Source: Brevibacillus_D fluminis_A
GTDB taxonomy: Bacteria; Bacillota; Bacilli; Brevibacillales; Brevibacillaceae
Reading direction: 5' to 3'
Assembly (NCBI RefSeq): GCF_052072235.1
Contig: NZ_CM125436.1
Span: 4,768,001-4,832,000, forward strand
Length of the DNA: 64,000 nucleotides
The stretch's first letter is position 1; each line of letters starts with the position of its first letter. Position numbers and translations under genes: made by a program. The notes beneath the pieces were generated by a model that was not told the DNA's origin, did not search any database, and worked only from the letters and a program-made list of their open reading frames with translations. This document shows, one piece after another, positions 17,512 through 28,860 of this stretch.

Positions 17512-18306
17512 CTATTCGCCGCGATAGACTGGCTTTCGTTTTTCACGGAACGCTTCCAATGCTTCAAGCCTGTCTTTTGTCGGAATAATTACCTCGTAAC
17601 ACATCGTTTCGATATCCAAACCGGTCTGCAAATCGACGCTCGCGCCCCGGTCAATCGCCGCTTTCGCCTGATAAACCGCCAGCGGCGCATTCGCCAAAAT
17701 CTCGTCTGCCAGCGAGTTCGCCATCTGTACAAGCTGCTCGGTGCTGTCCGCTACCCCGTTCACGAAGCCGATGGCAAACGCTTCGTCGGCCGTGATCCGG
17801 CGTGCGGTCAAAATCAATTCTTTTGCCTTGGACGGGCCGATCAAGCGAGTCAAGCGCTGTGTGCCGCCTGCGCCTGGGATAATGCCGAGGCTCACCTCGG
17901 TCAAGCCCATCTTCGCCTCGCGCAAAGCAAAGCGGAAATCGCAAGCGAGCGCCAATTCGAAGCCCCCGCCAAAAGCAAACCCATTGATCAACGCGATTGT
18001 CGGCTGCGGCAGCCGCTCCAACGCTGAGAAAACATCGCGAATTTTGCGAACGTTGCGGCGAACCTGCTGCTCGGTCAGCGTGCGGCGTTCTTTCAGGTCC
18101 GCTCCGGCGCAAAATGCCCGTCCTTCCGCTTGCAGCAATACTGCGCGCACCTCTTTGCTCGACAGGCGCAGCTCTTCGACGATCGCGCCCAAGCGCTCCA
18201 GCGTCTCGTAGTTAAGCGCATTCAATTCATCGGGACGTGCCAGCGTAATGATGCCGAGATGCCCCTTGATTTCCAAACGTACGGTCTCTTGATTGCTGAT
18301 GCTCAT
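17512..18306 (-). CDS. Enoyl-CoA hydratase family protein, third crotonase of the operon
   Basis: A 264-residue crotonase with both hydratase glutamates (FGGGFELALACD and TEVSLGIIPGAGGTQ). It is neither PaaG (which has Asp) nor the best PaaF match. ATG at 18306 follows GGGAGGGTGG; the frame upstream to 18645 has no PAA-type content. A plausible role is oxepin-CoA hydrolysis, done by the MaoC domain of PaaZ in E. coli and by a stand-alone hydratase in organisms lacking that fusion; PaaZ is absent here. That role is inference; a general beta-oxidation hydratase is the alternative. Confidence 0.85.
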   Translation of the reverse strand: MSISNQETVRLEIKGHLGIITLARPDELNALNYETLERLGAIVEELRLSSKEVRAVLLQAEGRAFCAGADLKERRTLTEQQVRRNVRKIRDVFSALERLPQPTIALINGFAFGGGFELALACDFRFALREAKMGLTEVSLGIIPGAGGTQRLTRLIGPSKAKELILTARRITADEAFAIGFVNGVADSTEQLVQMANSLADEILANAPLAVYQAKAAIDRGASVDLQTGLDIETMCYEVIIPTKDRLEALEAFREKRKPVYRGE

Positions 18307-18347
18307 CGTCCACCCTCCCAGACTCCACACTTTGCTTCTCTTGTCTA

Positions 18348-18749
18348 TTACGCTTCCTTCTCTTGCTTCGGCTTCACCCGCGCATACGTGCCGGTGGCGA
18401 AGGCGACCAGCTGACCGTCGCAGAAAACGCGCGCTTCCATCACAATGATGCTTTTGCCACTTTTCAGAACCTTTGATTCTGCTGTCAGCATGCTGCCTTT
18501 TGCCATGGACAGATACTGGATTTTGCTTTCCACAGTCACGCACTGCTGCACGCCATCCACGTGCGGCGCGGCTCCGTGTCCCATCGCGACATCTGCCAGC
18601 GTGGCCGTCACGCCGCCATGCACGACATGTTCGATGCTGTTGCACAGCTCCGGCCTGATTTGCAGCGCCACTTTTGCCCCGTGATCATCCCGATGCAGCA
18701 CCTCGATGCCGAGATAGTGATTGAATCGATTGTTGCTGACGTTTGCCAT
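18348..18749 (-). CDS. PaaI-family hotdog thioesterase (second copy)
   Basis: A 133-residue hotdog thioesterase (NHYLGIEVLHRDDHGAKVAL, then EHVVHGGVTATLADVAMGHG with the HGG and Asp of the family). ATG at 18749 follows GGGGAGG by six bases. An intrinsic terminator lies in the 115-bp gap upstream, separating it from the first PaaI gene. It probably hydrolyses CoA esters of dead-end intermediates; substrate unknown. Confidence 0.85.
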   Translation of the reverse strand: MANVSNNRFNHYLGIEVLHRDDHGAKVALQIRPELCNSIEHVVHGGVTATLADVAMGHGAAPHVDGVQQCVTVESKIQYLSMAKGSMLTAESKVLKSGKSIIVMEARVFCDGQLVAFATGTYARVKPKQEKEA

Positions 18750-18797
18750 GATAAGCCTCCCCGATGACCTGCCGAGAGATCGATGATGATAGAACTG

Positions 18798-18851
18798 AAA
18801 AAAGAATGGAAAAGGATACTGCCGCGTTACTCGCCGAACCCCTTTTCCATT
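18798..18851 (-). terminator. Terminator-like hairpin inside the paa operon
   Basis: On the minus strand AATGGAAAAGG pairs perfectly with CCTTTTCCATT across a 25-nt loop, followed by CTTTTTTC. It lies between the two PaaI-type genes, so it could reduce expression of the whole downstream operon. No separate strong promoter was found after it. Confidence 0.75.
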
Positions 18852-18864
18852 TTGTATGATGCAT

Positions 18865-19329
18865 CTACTCCGCTTCTTCCGGAAGCGAAACGAAATACTC
18901 GTTTTTGCGGTATGCGAGCGCGTCAAGCGTAGCCACCAGCTCGCCGTCGCTCTCCACGCGGATGCGGTACCAGGCTGTCCGGTTGTTGCGCTTCTCCTCG
19001 GTCGCCGTGGCGACGAGGCGGTTGCCTTTTAATGCCGCAGCCAAAAACCCGATGTTCATGGATAAAGCGACAGACGTTTTGCCATAAGAATTGCACGCAG
19101 CTGCAAACACGAAATCAGCCAGCGAGAAAATAACGGCGCCATGCGCGGTTCCGTGGGCATTCAGCATGTGGTCGCCGACGACCAGCTCGGCGGTCGCCGT
19201 CCCCTCGCCAAGCTCGATCAGCTTGATCCCGAGAAATTGCCCGAACGTGTCCTGTGCCAGCTTGGCGCAAATTTCATCGTAATGCTTGCGGTGCAGCTCG
19301 CGCTCGTCAGGATACTGTTTCCTGCTCAT
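18865..19329 (-). CDS. paaI: PaaI-type hydroxyphenylacetyl-CoA thioesterase
   Basis: A 154-residue hotdog thioesterase. LNAHGTAHGAVIFSLADFVFAAACNSYG matches the PaaI core with its HG and Asp sites. In E. coli PaaI hydrolyses ring-hydroxylated phenylacetyl-CoA and protects the CoA pool. The ATG at 19329 is 2 bp after the stop of the EthD-like gene, so the two are coupled. Assigned as PaaI with good confidence; a second PaaI-like protein follows downstream. Confidence 0.87.
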   Translation of the reverse strand: MSRKQYPDERELHRKHYDEICAKLAQDTFGQFLGIKLIELGEGTATAELVVGDHMLNAHGTAHGAVIFSLADFVFAAACNSYGKTSVALSMNIGFLAAALKGNRLVATATEEKRNNRTAWYRIRVESDGELVATLDALAYRKNEYFVSLPEEAE

Positions 19330-19331
19330 GC

Positions 19332-19631
19332 TTACACCACGTCGGCGAAATGCATGGACACCACTTTGCCTGCGAAGCCCATCAGGTCTTTGCCGGCTGC
19401 GCGGCCTTCCGGAGATGACAACGCTTCCATCAGTGCGTCTCTAGTTTCAAAATACATTTCTGCGATCAGGTGCAGATTGCTTTCGCCTGCTGGAGAGCCG
19501 TAAATTTTGCTCACTTCCATTTTGATCAGGCCAGGCATTTTTTCCGCAAGCGGAGCATGTACTTCAAAGTAATGACGATCGAATGCTTCTACATCTTCCG
19601 GCTTTTTGTATACGGCCACTAATTTCACCAT
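19332..19631 (-). CDS. EthD-family small protein, first gene of the long paa operon
   Basis: A 99-residue protein of the EthD dimeric alpha-beta-barrel type (KLVAVYKKPEDVEAFDRHYF, then HAPLAEKMPGL, HLIAEMYFETRDALMEALSS). EthD proteins accompany oxygenase or aromatic degradation genes; their reaction is mostly unknown. ATG at 19631 follows GGGAGGA by about 10 bases; an upstream TTG at 19655 was rejected because it precedes this site. It leads the operon under a strong promoter with PaaX-type palindromes. Its function in PAA degradation is not established from the sequence. Confidence 0.8.
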   Translation of the reverse strand: MVKLVAVYKKPEDVEAFDRHYFEVHAPLAEKMPGLIKMEVSKIYGSPAGESNLHLIAEMYFETRDALMEALSSPEGRAAGKDLMGFAGKVVSMHFADVV

Positions 19632-19695
19632 AATACTTTCATCCTCCCTAAACAATGTTATGTGTATGGAAACTAAATATGTGACGAAACATTTA

Positions 19696-19758
19696 TATAA
19701 CGTTATTTTAACGCACGTTATAGTTTTTATTATATTAACTCGTTTGAAGAGGCGTCAA
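19696..19758 (-). promoter_or_regulatory. Promoter of the long paa operon with overlapping operator palindromes
   Basis: Minus strand: -35 TTGACG (19753-19758), 18-bp spacer, -10 TATAAT (19729-19734). Immediately downstream are TATAACGT and ACGTTATA (19696-19703 and 19715-19722) as an 8-bp inverted repeat with 11 bp between, containing the palindromes ATAACGTTAT (19697-19706) and TAACGcaCGTTA (19709-19720). ATAACGTTAT is identical to the site in front of paaA. Confidence 0.8.
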
Positions 19759-19826
19759 GGGATTTTTGTCAGCCCACATTTTGGGCGGTCCCTGCAAACC
19801 TGCCTCGGTGATCGCTTTTTCTGCGC

Positions 19827-19862
19827 AAAAAAGCTGCCTTGCGTTGACGGCAAGACAGCTTC
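19827..19862 (-). terminator. Intrinsic terminator after the M20 peptidase remnant
   Basis: On the minus strand AGCTGTCTTGC pairs with GCAAGGCAGCT (one mismatch) followed by TTTTTT. It lies between the peptidase fragment and the paa operon promoter. Confidence 0.8.
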
Positions 19863-19964
19863 TTTGCTTTTCCTTGTTCAATATTCGATGATATTTACGA
19901 TGATTACGAACACCGCTCCGCTGACGACCCATCGTGAAAACCGCCCGCTGAGCCGTTCGCCTGT

Positions 19965-20340
19965 TTATCGTTTCGCCAGGTCGTCCGCGTTCAATGCGCA
20001 CAGCGCGTATGTTTGGATCGCGATGGCCATGACTTTTTCGTCGATGTCGAATTTTTCGTTGTGGTGGCCGGCAGCCAGCGTCGTCCCGAACATGAGATAG
20101 GAGGCCAGTCCGCCGTTGTCCTGAACTCGCTGCAGCATGTAGGTGGCATCCTCGGAGCCACCGGCTTCGACGGTATCATGCACGGCATGAACGTCTTCCA
20201 CCTGCTCGGCCTGTGCCCGGATATAGGGGATGAGTGTCTCACTGGAATCGCAGCTGTTCGCCATGCCCACAATTTCGATGTGCTCCTGGGCCTCGTGCAT
20301 GATGGCAGCCCACCATGCCGGTTTGTTATGGTGACCTCCT
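19965..20340 (-). pseudogene. C-terminal fragment of an M20/AbgB-type amidohydrolase
   Basis: An open frame of about 125 codons preceded by an in-frame TAA at 20341. It reads KPAWWAAIMHEAQEHIEIVG, then EAGGSEDATYMLQRVQDNGG, then MFGTTLAAGHHNEKFDIDE, which is the C-terminal metal-site region of p-aminobenzoyl-glutamate hydrolase/M20 peptidases. The N-terminal two thirds are missing. AAGGAGG stands just at the junction (20336-20342), perhaps the ribosome site of the original gene left by an internal deletion. It sits beside the rRNA operon, where rearrangements between rrn copies are common. Confidence 0.75.
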
Positions 20341-20463
20341 TACGATTTTCAATCTTCACTCACACTCTATCATAGCGCTGATCGATTCGTTGCGGTTATT
20401 CAAATTGTTCTGATTCGTCACAACCTGCTGTGCAAACTGTGGACAACTCTTTGGATAAACGCC

Positions 20464-20496
20464 AAAAAGGATGCCGGCAAAATGCCGACACCCCTT
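20464..20496 (-). terminator. rRNA operon terminator
   Basis: On the minus strand GGTGTCGGCA and TGCCGGCATCC form a hairpin followed by TTTTT, about 45 bp after the 23S 3' end. Confidence 0.8.
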
Positions 20497-20529
20497 GTTA
20501 TTCCTTGAAAACTGGATACGCAGGTATGC
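20497..20529 (-). other. 3' strand of the 23S rRNA processing stalk
   Basis: The precursor RNA here carries the complement of CCTTGAAAACTGGATA, which occurs in the 23S leader at 23581-23612. The two would pair to bring the 23S ends together for RNase III cleavage. This supports transcription of an intact 23S unit ending here without a downstream 5S gene. Confidence 0.75.
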
Positions 20530-20542
20530 TTGTGGATTAATT

Positions 20543-23472
<2,930 letters not shown>

Positions 23473-23715
23473 CATAGGAAAACGCGTAGCGTTTTTCGTC
23501 CATCGCCGGAGCGTGGAAAACACCTATACGTTTTTCTTCCATCATGATCAGTACAAGTTGTACTTCAATGTAAATCCTTAGCAATACTTGCGTTATCCAG
23601 TTTTCAAGGAACAAAATACTGCGTATTTTGTTGGCCGCAAGCGGCCTACATTAAAGTTCCACATAAAACGTCGAGACGTTTTATGCTAAAACTTGCGTGG
23701 AGACAAAAAATCTCC
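23473..23715 (-). other. 5S-23S spacer with hairpins and 23S leader stalk strand
   Basis: The 243-bp spacer has several inverted repeats: TAAAACGTC/GACGTTTTA (about 23663-23684), GGCCGC/GCGGCC (23633-23646), AAAATACTGCGTATTTT (23613-23630) and GGAGA/TCTCC flanking a T-run right after 5S (23698-23715). The 23S leader arm (23581-23612, with TTGAAAACTGGATAACGC on the RNA) pairs with the trailer at 20497-20529. No tRNA was seen. Confidence 0.7.
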
Positions 23716-23832
23716 GCCTGGCAACGTCCTACTCTCCCAGTCCCCTTCGGGACAAGTACCATCGGCGCTGGAGGGCTTAACGGCCGTGTTCGGTATGGGA
23801 ACGGGTGTGTCCCCTCCGCCATCATCACCAGA
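23716..23832 (-). rRNA. 5S ribosomal RNA
   Basis: 117 nt. The minus strand reads GGTGATGATGGCGGAGGGGA, contains CACACCCGTTCCCATACCGA and ends GTAGGACGTTGCCAGGC, with complementary ends. It is placed between 16S and 23S; no second 5S follows the 23S gene before the operon terminator. Confidence 0.95.
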
Positions 23833-23854
23833 CATATTGATTCAATTGAGAGAT

Positions 23855-23888
23855 ATGCTCTCTCAAAACTGAACAGCGAGCGAAAGAT
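23855..23888 (-). other. 3' strand of the 16S rRNA processing stalk
   Basis: This short 16S-5S spacer segment is the near-exact complement, as RNA, of the leader at 25505-25541 (shared core AAAACTGAACAGCGA on the plus strand here and on the minus strand in the leader). The two arms would form the long stem cut by RNase III around 16S. Confidence 0.8.
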
Positions 23889-23895
23889 CTCCATA

Positions 23896-25433
<1,538 letters not shown>

Positions 25434-25504
25434 GTTGAGTTGAAGCTGATTCCAAGACTTGCTTGGCTTGTTACATTGTGTGATGTCACGTGGACAATCA
25501 CGTT

Positions 25505-25541
25505 ATCTTTTCGCTTTCGCTGTTCAGTTTTCAAAGAGCAT
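25505..25541 (-). promoter_or_regulatory. 16S leader with boxA-like sequence and 5' stalk strand
   Basis: The minus strand reads TGCTCTTTGAAAACTGAACA, which matches the boxA-like antitermination element common in Bacillus rrn leaders, and at the same time forms the 5' arm of the 16S processing stalk (partner at 23855-23888). Confidence 0.75.
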
Positions 25542-25585
25542 TTCGTTTACTTCACGTCGTTCACCTTTCAGCGCCGACCCTTTAA

Positions 25586-25615
25586 ACTCTACCACATCTC
25601 ACTCTTTCATGTCAA
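25586..25615 (-). promoter_or_regulatory. Proximal rRNA promoter
   Basis: Minus strand: -35 TTGACA (25610-25615), 18-bp spacer, -10 TAGAGT (25586-25591). It lies about 150 bp upstream of 16S. Confidence 0.65.
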
Positions 25616-25682
25616 CTAAAAAGTTTTCAGTGGTTTTGATCAAGTTCTTGTTGCTCAGCCTCTTTCAAGGCCGGAATGCTAG

Positions 25683-25710
25683 ATTATCACAGCAGCTGCA
25701 AGATGTCCAA
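25683..25710 (-). promoter_or_regulatory. Distal rRNA promoter
   Basis: Minus strand: -35 TTGGAC (25705-25710), 16-bp spacer, -10 GATAAT with an upstream TGT (25683-25688). Tandem promoters are usual for rRNA operons. Confidence 0.55.
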
Positions 25711-25949
25711 TGCAAAAACTGGAAAATCTATTTTTTCTTTCATTCGCTGCTTCCCTATCGGAAGACAGGCTCTTAATCTATCATGCCTCGCAATCTACGT
25801 CAACCCATTTCTCGTTTCAAACGCTCTATCAATCTCTCTACTCCGCACGCATGCATGGTATCGTCCCTCATCACGACCACAATTCCAAAACGCTCGCATA
25901 AAAACAACCGCCAGCAAAACGCCGAGCGGTCGCTGTATTCATTTATGTT
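25711..25949. other. Intergenic stretch without recognised features
   Basis: Between the distal rRNA promoter and the stop of the alpha/beta hydrolase gene. It is AT-richer than its surroundings. No coding frame, terminator with T-run or palindrome of note was found. Confidence 0.5.
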
Positions 25950-26762
25950 CTACCCTCTCCCGCTGCAATCCGCACACCGCCGCAGAAACGGTCTCAGCTC
26001 CGCAATGAGCTGATCGGGCGATTCCATCATGCTCATGTGCCCCACATCTTTGATCAATGCCTGCGTGATGTTCTCCTTTGTCACCGAAAACGTTTTGTCT
26101 GCCGGAATCAGCTGATCCTGCTCCCCTGCCACCAGAAGAATCGGCAGCGCCGCATCATGGAGCACCTGATTGCGGTCGGGCCGTTCCTTCATCACCCGCA
26201 ACGCGGCTATCGCGCCTTCCGGACTGGTTTGGTAGCCGATCCGCTTCGCTTCCTCCACATCCGCCTTCCGATCCGCCAAATGCTCCGGTGAAAACAGCTT
26301 GGGTATGAGGCCATCGATCAAAGCATTGATTCCTTGCTGCCCCACTTTTTCGATGTTCGCGTCACGTCCCTTTTTCGCTTCGGGCGAGTCAGGGTAGGCA
26401 GTGGAATGAATCAGGCCGAATCCCAGCAGACGATCCCTGTAGCGCTGTGCAAACGACAAGGCGAGATACCCGCCAAGCGAATGCCCGAGCAGGATCACTT
26501 TATCTGCTCCCGCCTGATCGAGCAAAAATTTGACCTCATCCGCCATCGCGTCGATCGTCTCGGCCCCTTCCACATGGCTCGTCCCGCCATGCCCGGGCAA
26601 ATCCGGTGCCAGCACGCGATACTCTTTGGCCAATTCGGGAACGACTTTGTCCCAATAAGCATGACTTCCGCAAAACCCGTGGAGCAAAAGCAGCGCCGTC
26701 CCGCTTCCTTCCTCCCTGTACGCAATCGTCCGTTCCGCCACGCGAATCGTTTTCATATCCAT
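25950..26762 (-). CDS. Alpha/beta hydrolase
   Basis: A 270-residue alpha/beta hydrolase. LLLLHGFCGSHAYWDKVV holds the oxyanion HGF, VILLGHSLGGYLALSFA is the nucleophile elbow (Ser in GHSLG), AGEQDQLIP contains the likely Asp and DVGHMSMME the catalytic His. Family members include esterases, ring-cleavage product hydrolases and haloperoxidase-like enzymes; substrate not identifiable. The start is uncertain: ATG at 26762 or 26756, with only a distant GGGAG upstream; a frame extension to 26867 seems non-coding. Confidence 0.82.
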   Translation of the reverse strand: MDMKTIRVAERTIAYREEGSGTALLLLHGFCGSHAYWDKVVPELAKEYRVLAPDLPGHGGTSHVEGAETIDAMADEVKFLLDQAGADKVILLGHSLGGYLALSFAQRYRDRLLGFGLIHSTAYPDSPEAKKGRDANIEKVGQQGINALIDGLIPKLFSPEHLADRKADVEEAKRIGYQTSPEGAIAALRVMKERPDRNQVLHDAALPILLVAGEQDQLIPADKTFSVTKENITQALIKDVGHMSMMESPDQLIAELRPFLRRCADCSGRG

Positions 26763-26865
26763 ACCAGCTTCAGCTCCCATCAAGTGCTTCATCCTACAAC
26801 CATCATTATTTTCGACTCGCCCCCGTTCTACACCTACCTGCCGCCCAAACACCGCAGGCCGGAAC

Positions 26866-26893
26866 AAAAAAAGAGAAGCAGCCCCCCTGCTTC
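26866..26893 (-). terminator. Intrinsic terminator after the VOC gene
   Basis: On the minus strand GAAGCAG pairs with CTGCTTC across a short G-rich loop, followed by TTTTTTT. Confidence 0.85.
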
Positions 26894-26910
26894 CCCCATT
26901 CCCTCTTCTA

Positions 26911-27375
26911 TCACTCGGGCACCCTGCCGTGCAGCTCTTCCCACACTTGCCATGGAATCACGCCCAACTCCGGCTTCGGCTCGTCCGGCAGCATCGCGAT
27001 CATTTCCAGCTGATGCCCGTCAGGATCGGCAAAATAAAGCGAGACGGCCGGCATGAACGCGAAGACGTACAGCTCGCTCGCAGGACCATCGTAAAAATTC
27101 CGGACCTCAATGCCCTTCTCCTGCAAAAAAGCCCGGGCATTCCCCATCTGCTCACAGGAAATCCGGAAAGCGAAATGCTGCCGCTGCACCAGAGAGGTCG
27201 GATAATCCTCCCGAATCCCGAGCATGGCCTTCCCCTCCTTGCCGATCCAATAAAAACGCGAGCGGCGCTTTTCATCGGCATGAAGCAGCTGCAAGCCCAG
27301 CACATTTTCATAAAAAGCAGCCGAACGTTCCAAATTTGCCACATTGAGATGCGTTTCAAACAAACCATCGATCAT
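26911..27375 (-). CDS. VOC (glyoxalase/dioxygenase fold) protein
   Basis: A 154-residue single-module VOC protein (LFETHLNVANLERSAAFYEN, then SLYFADPDGHQLEMI near residue 120). Metal-ligand candidates are His9 and the late Glu of HQLEMI. ATG at 27375 lies 8 bases after AGGGG; the frame upstream has no site. VOC proteins include lactoylglutathione lyases, FosB-type resistance enzymes and extradiol dioxygenases; no specific group is evident. It follows another VOC gene by 54 bp and probably shares its transcript, ending at the terminator 26866-26893. Confidence 0.82.
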   Translation of the reverse strand: MIDGLFETHLNVANLERSAAFYENVLGLQLLHADEKRRSRFYWIGKEGKAMLGIREDYPTSLVQRQHFAFRISCEQMGNARAFLQEKGIEVRNFYDGPASELYVFAFMPAVSLYFADPDGHQLEMIAMLPDEPKPELGVIPWQVWEELHGRVPE

Positions 27376-27429
27376 CGTTACTGCCCCTCTCGCTGCGGGA
27401 ATGCTTTTCGCCACAGGGGACGGCTGCTT

Positions 27430-28113
27430 TCACACATACCCATCCGCCGCAATCATATGAAACTCATAGCCGCGCAGATGAACATCCTGGTCCCGATTGC
27501 CGTGAATGGTCACTTCGGCGGGGTGAAAACGCGCTTGCACATCACTCATGAACCAGGTTCGCCCGAACGCAACCAAAATCAGCAGCCCATCCTCATCCCC
27601 CATCGGCGTAAAGGAAGCGGTCGGCCCGCGCCACGGTCCGATCCCGAGCCCGATCCCCAAATCTTCCACCGTGCCCAACACATCCTCCACAGGGAGCCCG
27701 ATTTCGCTGACGCAGAGGAAATCGCGGCTGCTGAAAGGAATGTCGGTCGCGTTTTCCAGGTTGTGCCGCGCGATCAGCTCGATCAGATTGCCGGCCGCAT
27801 CTGTAAAGTAGAGCGAATGCGCGTTCCACGACTCGAAATAAATGAGCGGGTCCTCTTCATGCAAAACCAGCTCCACCCGCTGGGACAGCCATTCCCGCGC
27901 TTCCTCGATCTTGTTTTCCGGAATGTTGAAAGCCATATGGTAAAAGGGACGGCTCTGATCCCGGACAGCCGCGAACCGCAGCGCCGTCCAGCCGACGGTG
28001 ACTGTGAACGAATCGGCCTCTTCCGCAAGCAGCTCCAGCTCCATCACGTTTGTATAAAACTGCTTCGCCGGCTCCAAACGATCGGTGTACAGCGTCAATT
28101 CGGTGATTTTCAT
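27430..28113 (-). CDS. Two-module VOC family protein
   Basis: A 227-residue protein. The first VOC module (ELTLYTDRLEPAKQFYTNVM through SLYFTDAAGNLIELIARH) is clear; the second (SRDFLCVSEIGLPVEDVLGT through GLLILVAF) is more diverged. ATG at 28113 is preceded by GGGGACGG. Probably a glyoxalase- or dioxygenase-like enzyme; substrate unknown. It lies between an FMN reductase and a second VOC gene on the same strand. Confidence 0.78.
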   Translation of the reverse strand: MKITELTLYTDRLEPAKQFYTNVMELELLAEEADSFTVTVGWTALRFAAVRDQSRPFYHMAFNIPENKIEEAREWLSQRVELVLHEEDPLIYFESWNAHSLYFTDAAGNLIELIARHNLENATDIPFSSRDFLCVSEIGLPVEDVLGTVEDLGIGLGIGPWRGPTASFTPMGDEDGLLILVAFGRTWFMSDVQARFHPAEVTIHGNRDQDVHLRGYEFHMIAADGYV

Positions 28114-28155
28114 CTTTTCCGTCCCCCTTCATTGTGTCTGGCTTTCCGCCATTCT

Positions 28156-28692
28156 TTACTTCGCAGCCAAAAGGCGGCTGATGCGAATCAGTTCTTCCGC
28201 CATCCCGTTGATTCGCTCCTGCGCATCGTAATCCGTCACCTTTTGCTGATCATTGAAATGATGCGGATCAGCCACGAATTGATCCGGAAGCACCAGTGCA
28301 TAGACCCCGCGCATCACCGTGCGCAGATTGTTCAAGGCGTTGATGCCGCCCTTTCCGCCGCCAGCCGCAGCGGCGATCAGCGTCGGCTTGTTGCGGAACT
28401 GCCGCGAGCCCAAAAAATCCAGCGCATTTTTCAGCGCCCCGCTCATCCCGTTGTGATATTCCGGCGTGCAGATGACAAAGCCGTCCGCTTCCTGCGCCAG
28501 CGATTGCAGCGCTTTGACCGATGTCAGCTCATATTGTTCGTCGCTTCCGTTATAGACCGGGAGTACATGTTCACCCAGGTCAAAAAACGTCACGTTGATA
28601 TCGTTCTTATTCAGCGCCTGCTCAAATGTCCGCGCCAATCCGCGCGTCCGCGATCCTTGTGTAGCTCCACCATTCAAAATGACAATGTTCAT
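28156..28692 (-). CDS. NADPH-dependent FMN reductase family flavoprotein
   Basis: A 178-residue flavodoxin-like reductase. NGGATQGSRTRGLARTFEQA binds the FMN phosphate and TPEYHNGMSGALKNALDFLG is the family signature. Members reduce FMN, quinones, azo compounds or chromate using NAD(P)H. ATG at 28692 follows GGAGG. It heads a probable three-gene unit with the two VOC genes. Confidence 0.87.
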   Translation of the reverse strand: MNIVILNGGATQGSRTRGLARTFEQALNKNDINVTFFDLGEHVLPVYNGSDEQYELTSVKALQSLAQEADGFVICTPEYHNGMSGALKNALDFLGSRQFRNKPTLIAAAAGGGKGGINALNNLRTVMRGVYALVLPDQFVADPHHFNDQQKVTDYDAQERINGMAEELIRISRLLAAK

Positions 28693-28801
28693 GGGAATAC
28701 CTCCGTCGATTTGCTTATTGTGTTTGTTTTATCCTTGTTTGTGACTTTATTGTATCGCCGCACGCCATCCGCTACCTCGGCTCACAGGTGTATCTTTTGA
28801 C

Positions 28802-28828
28802 AAAAAAAGCCCGCCTGATGAGGCGGAC
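28802..28828 (-). terminator. Intrinsic terminator after the response regulator
   Basis: On the minus strand GTCCGCCT and AGGCGGGC form the stem, followed by TTTTTTT. It ends the two-component operon. Confidence 0.85.
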
Positions 28829-28860
28829 TGGTCGTACGACTTATGGAGTAGGTACTAGAC

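Noticed and set aside
23473..23894. tRNA genes in the rRNA spacers
   Set aside because: No sequence with the GGTTC-type T-arm and cloverleaf spacing was found in either spacer.
26929..28800. Open frame of 623 codons opposite the VOC and FMN reductase genes
   Set aside because: Same reason: it spans three real genes and their gaps and has no recognisable domain.
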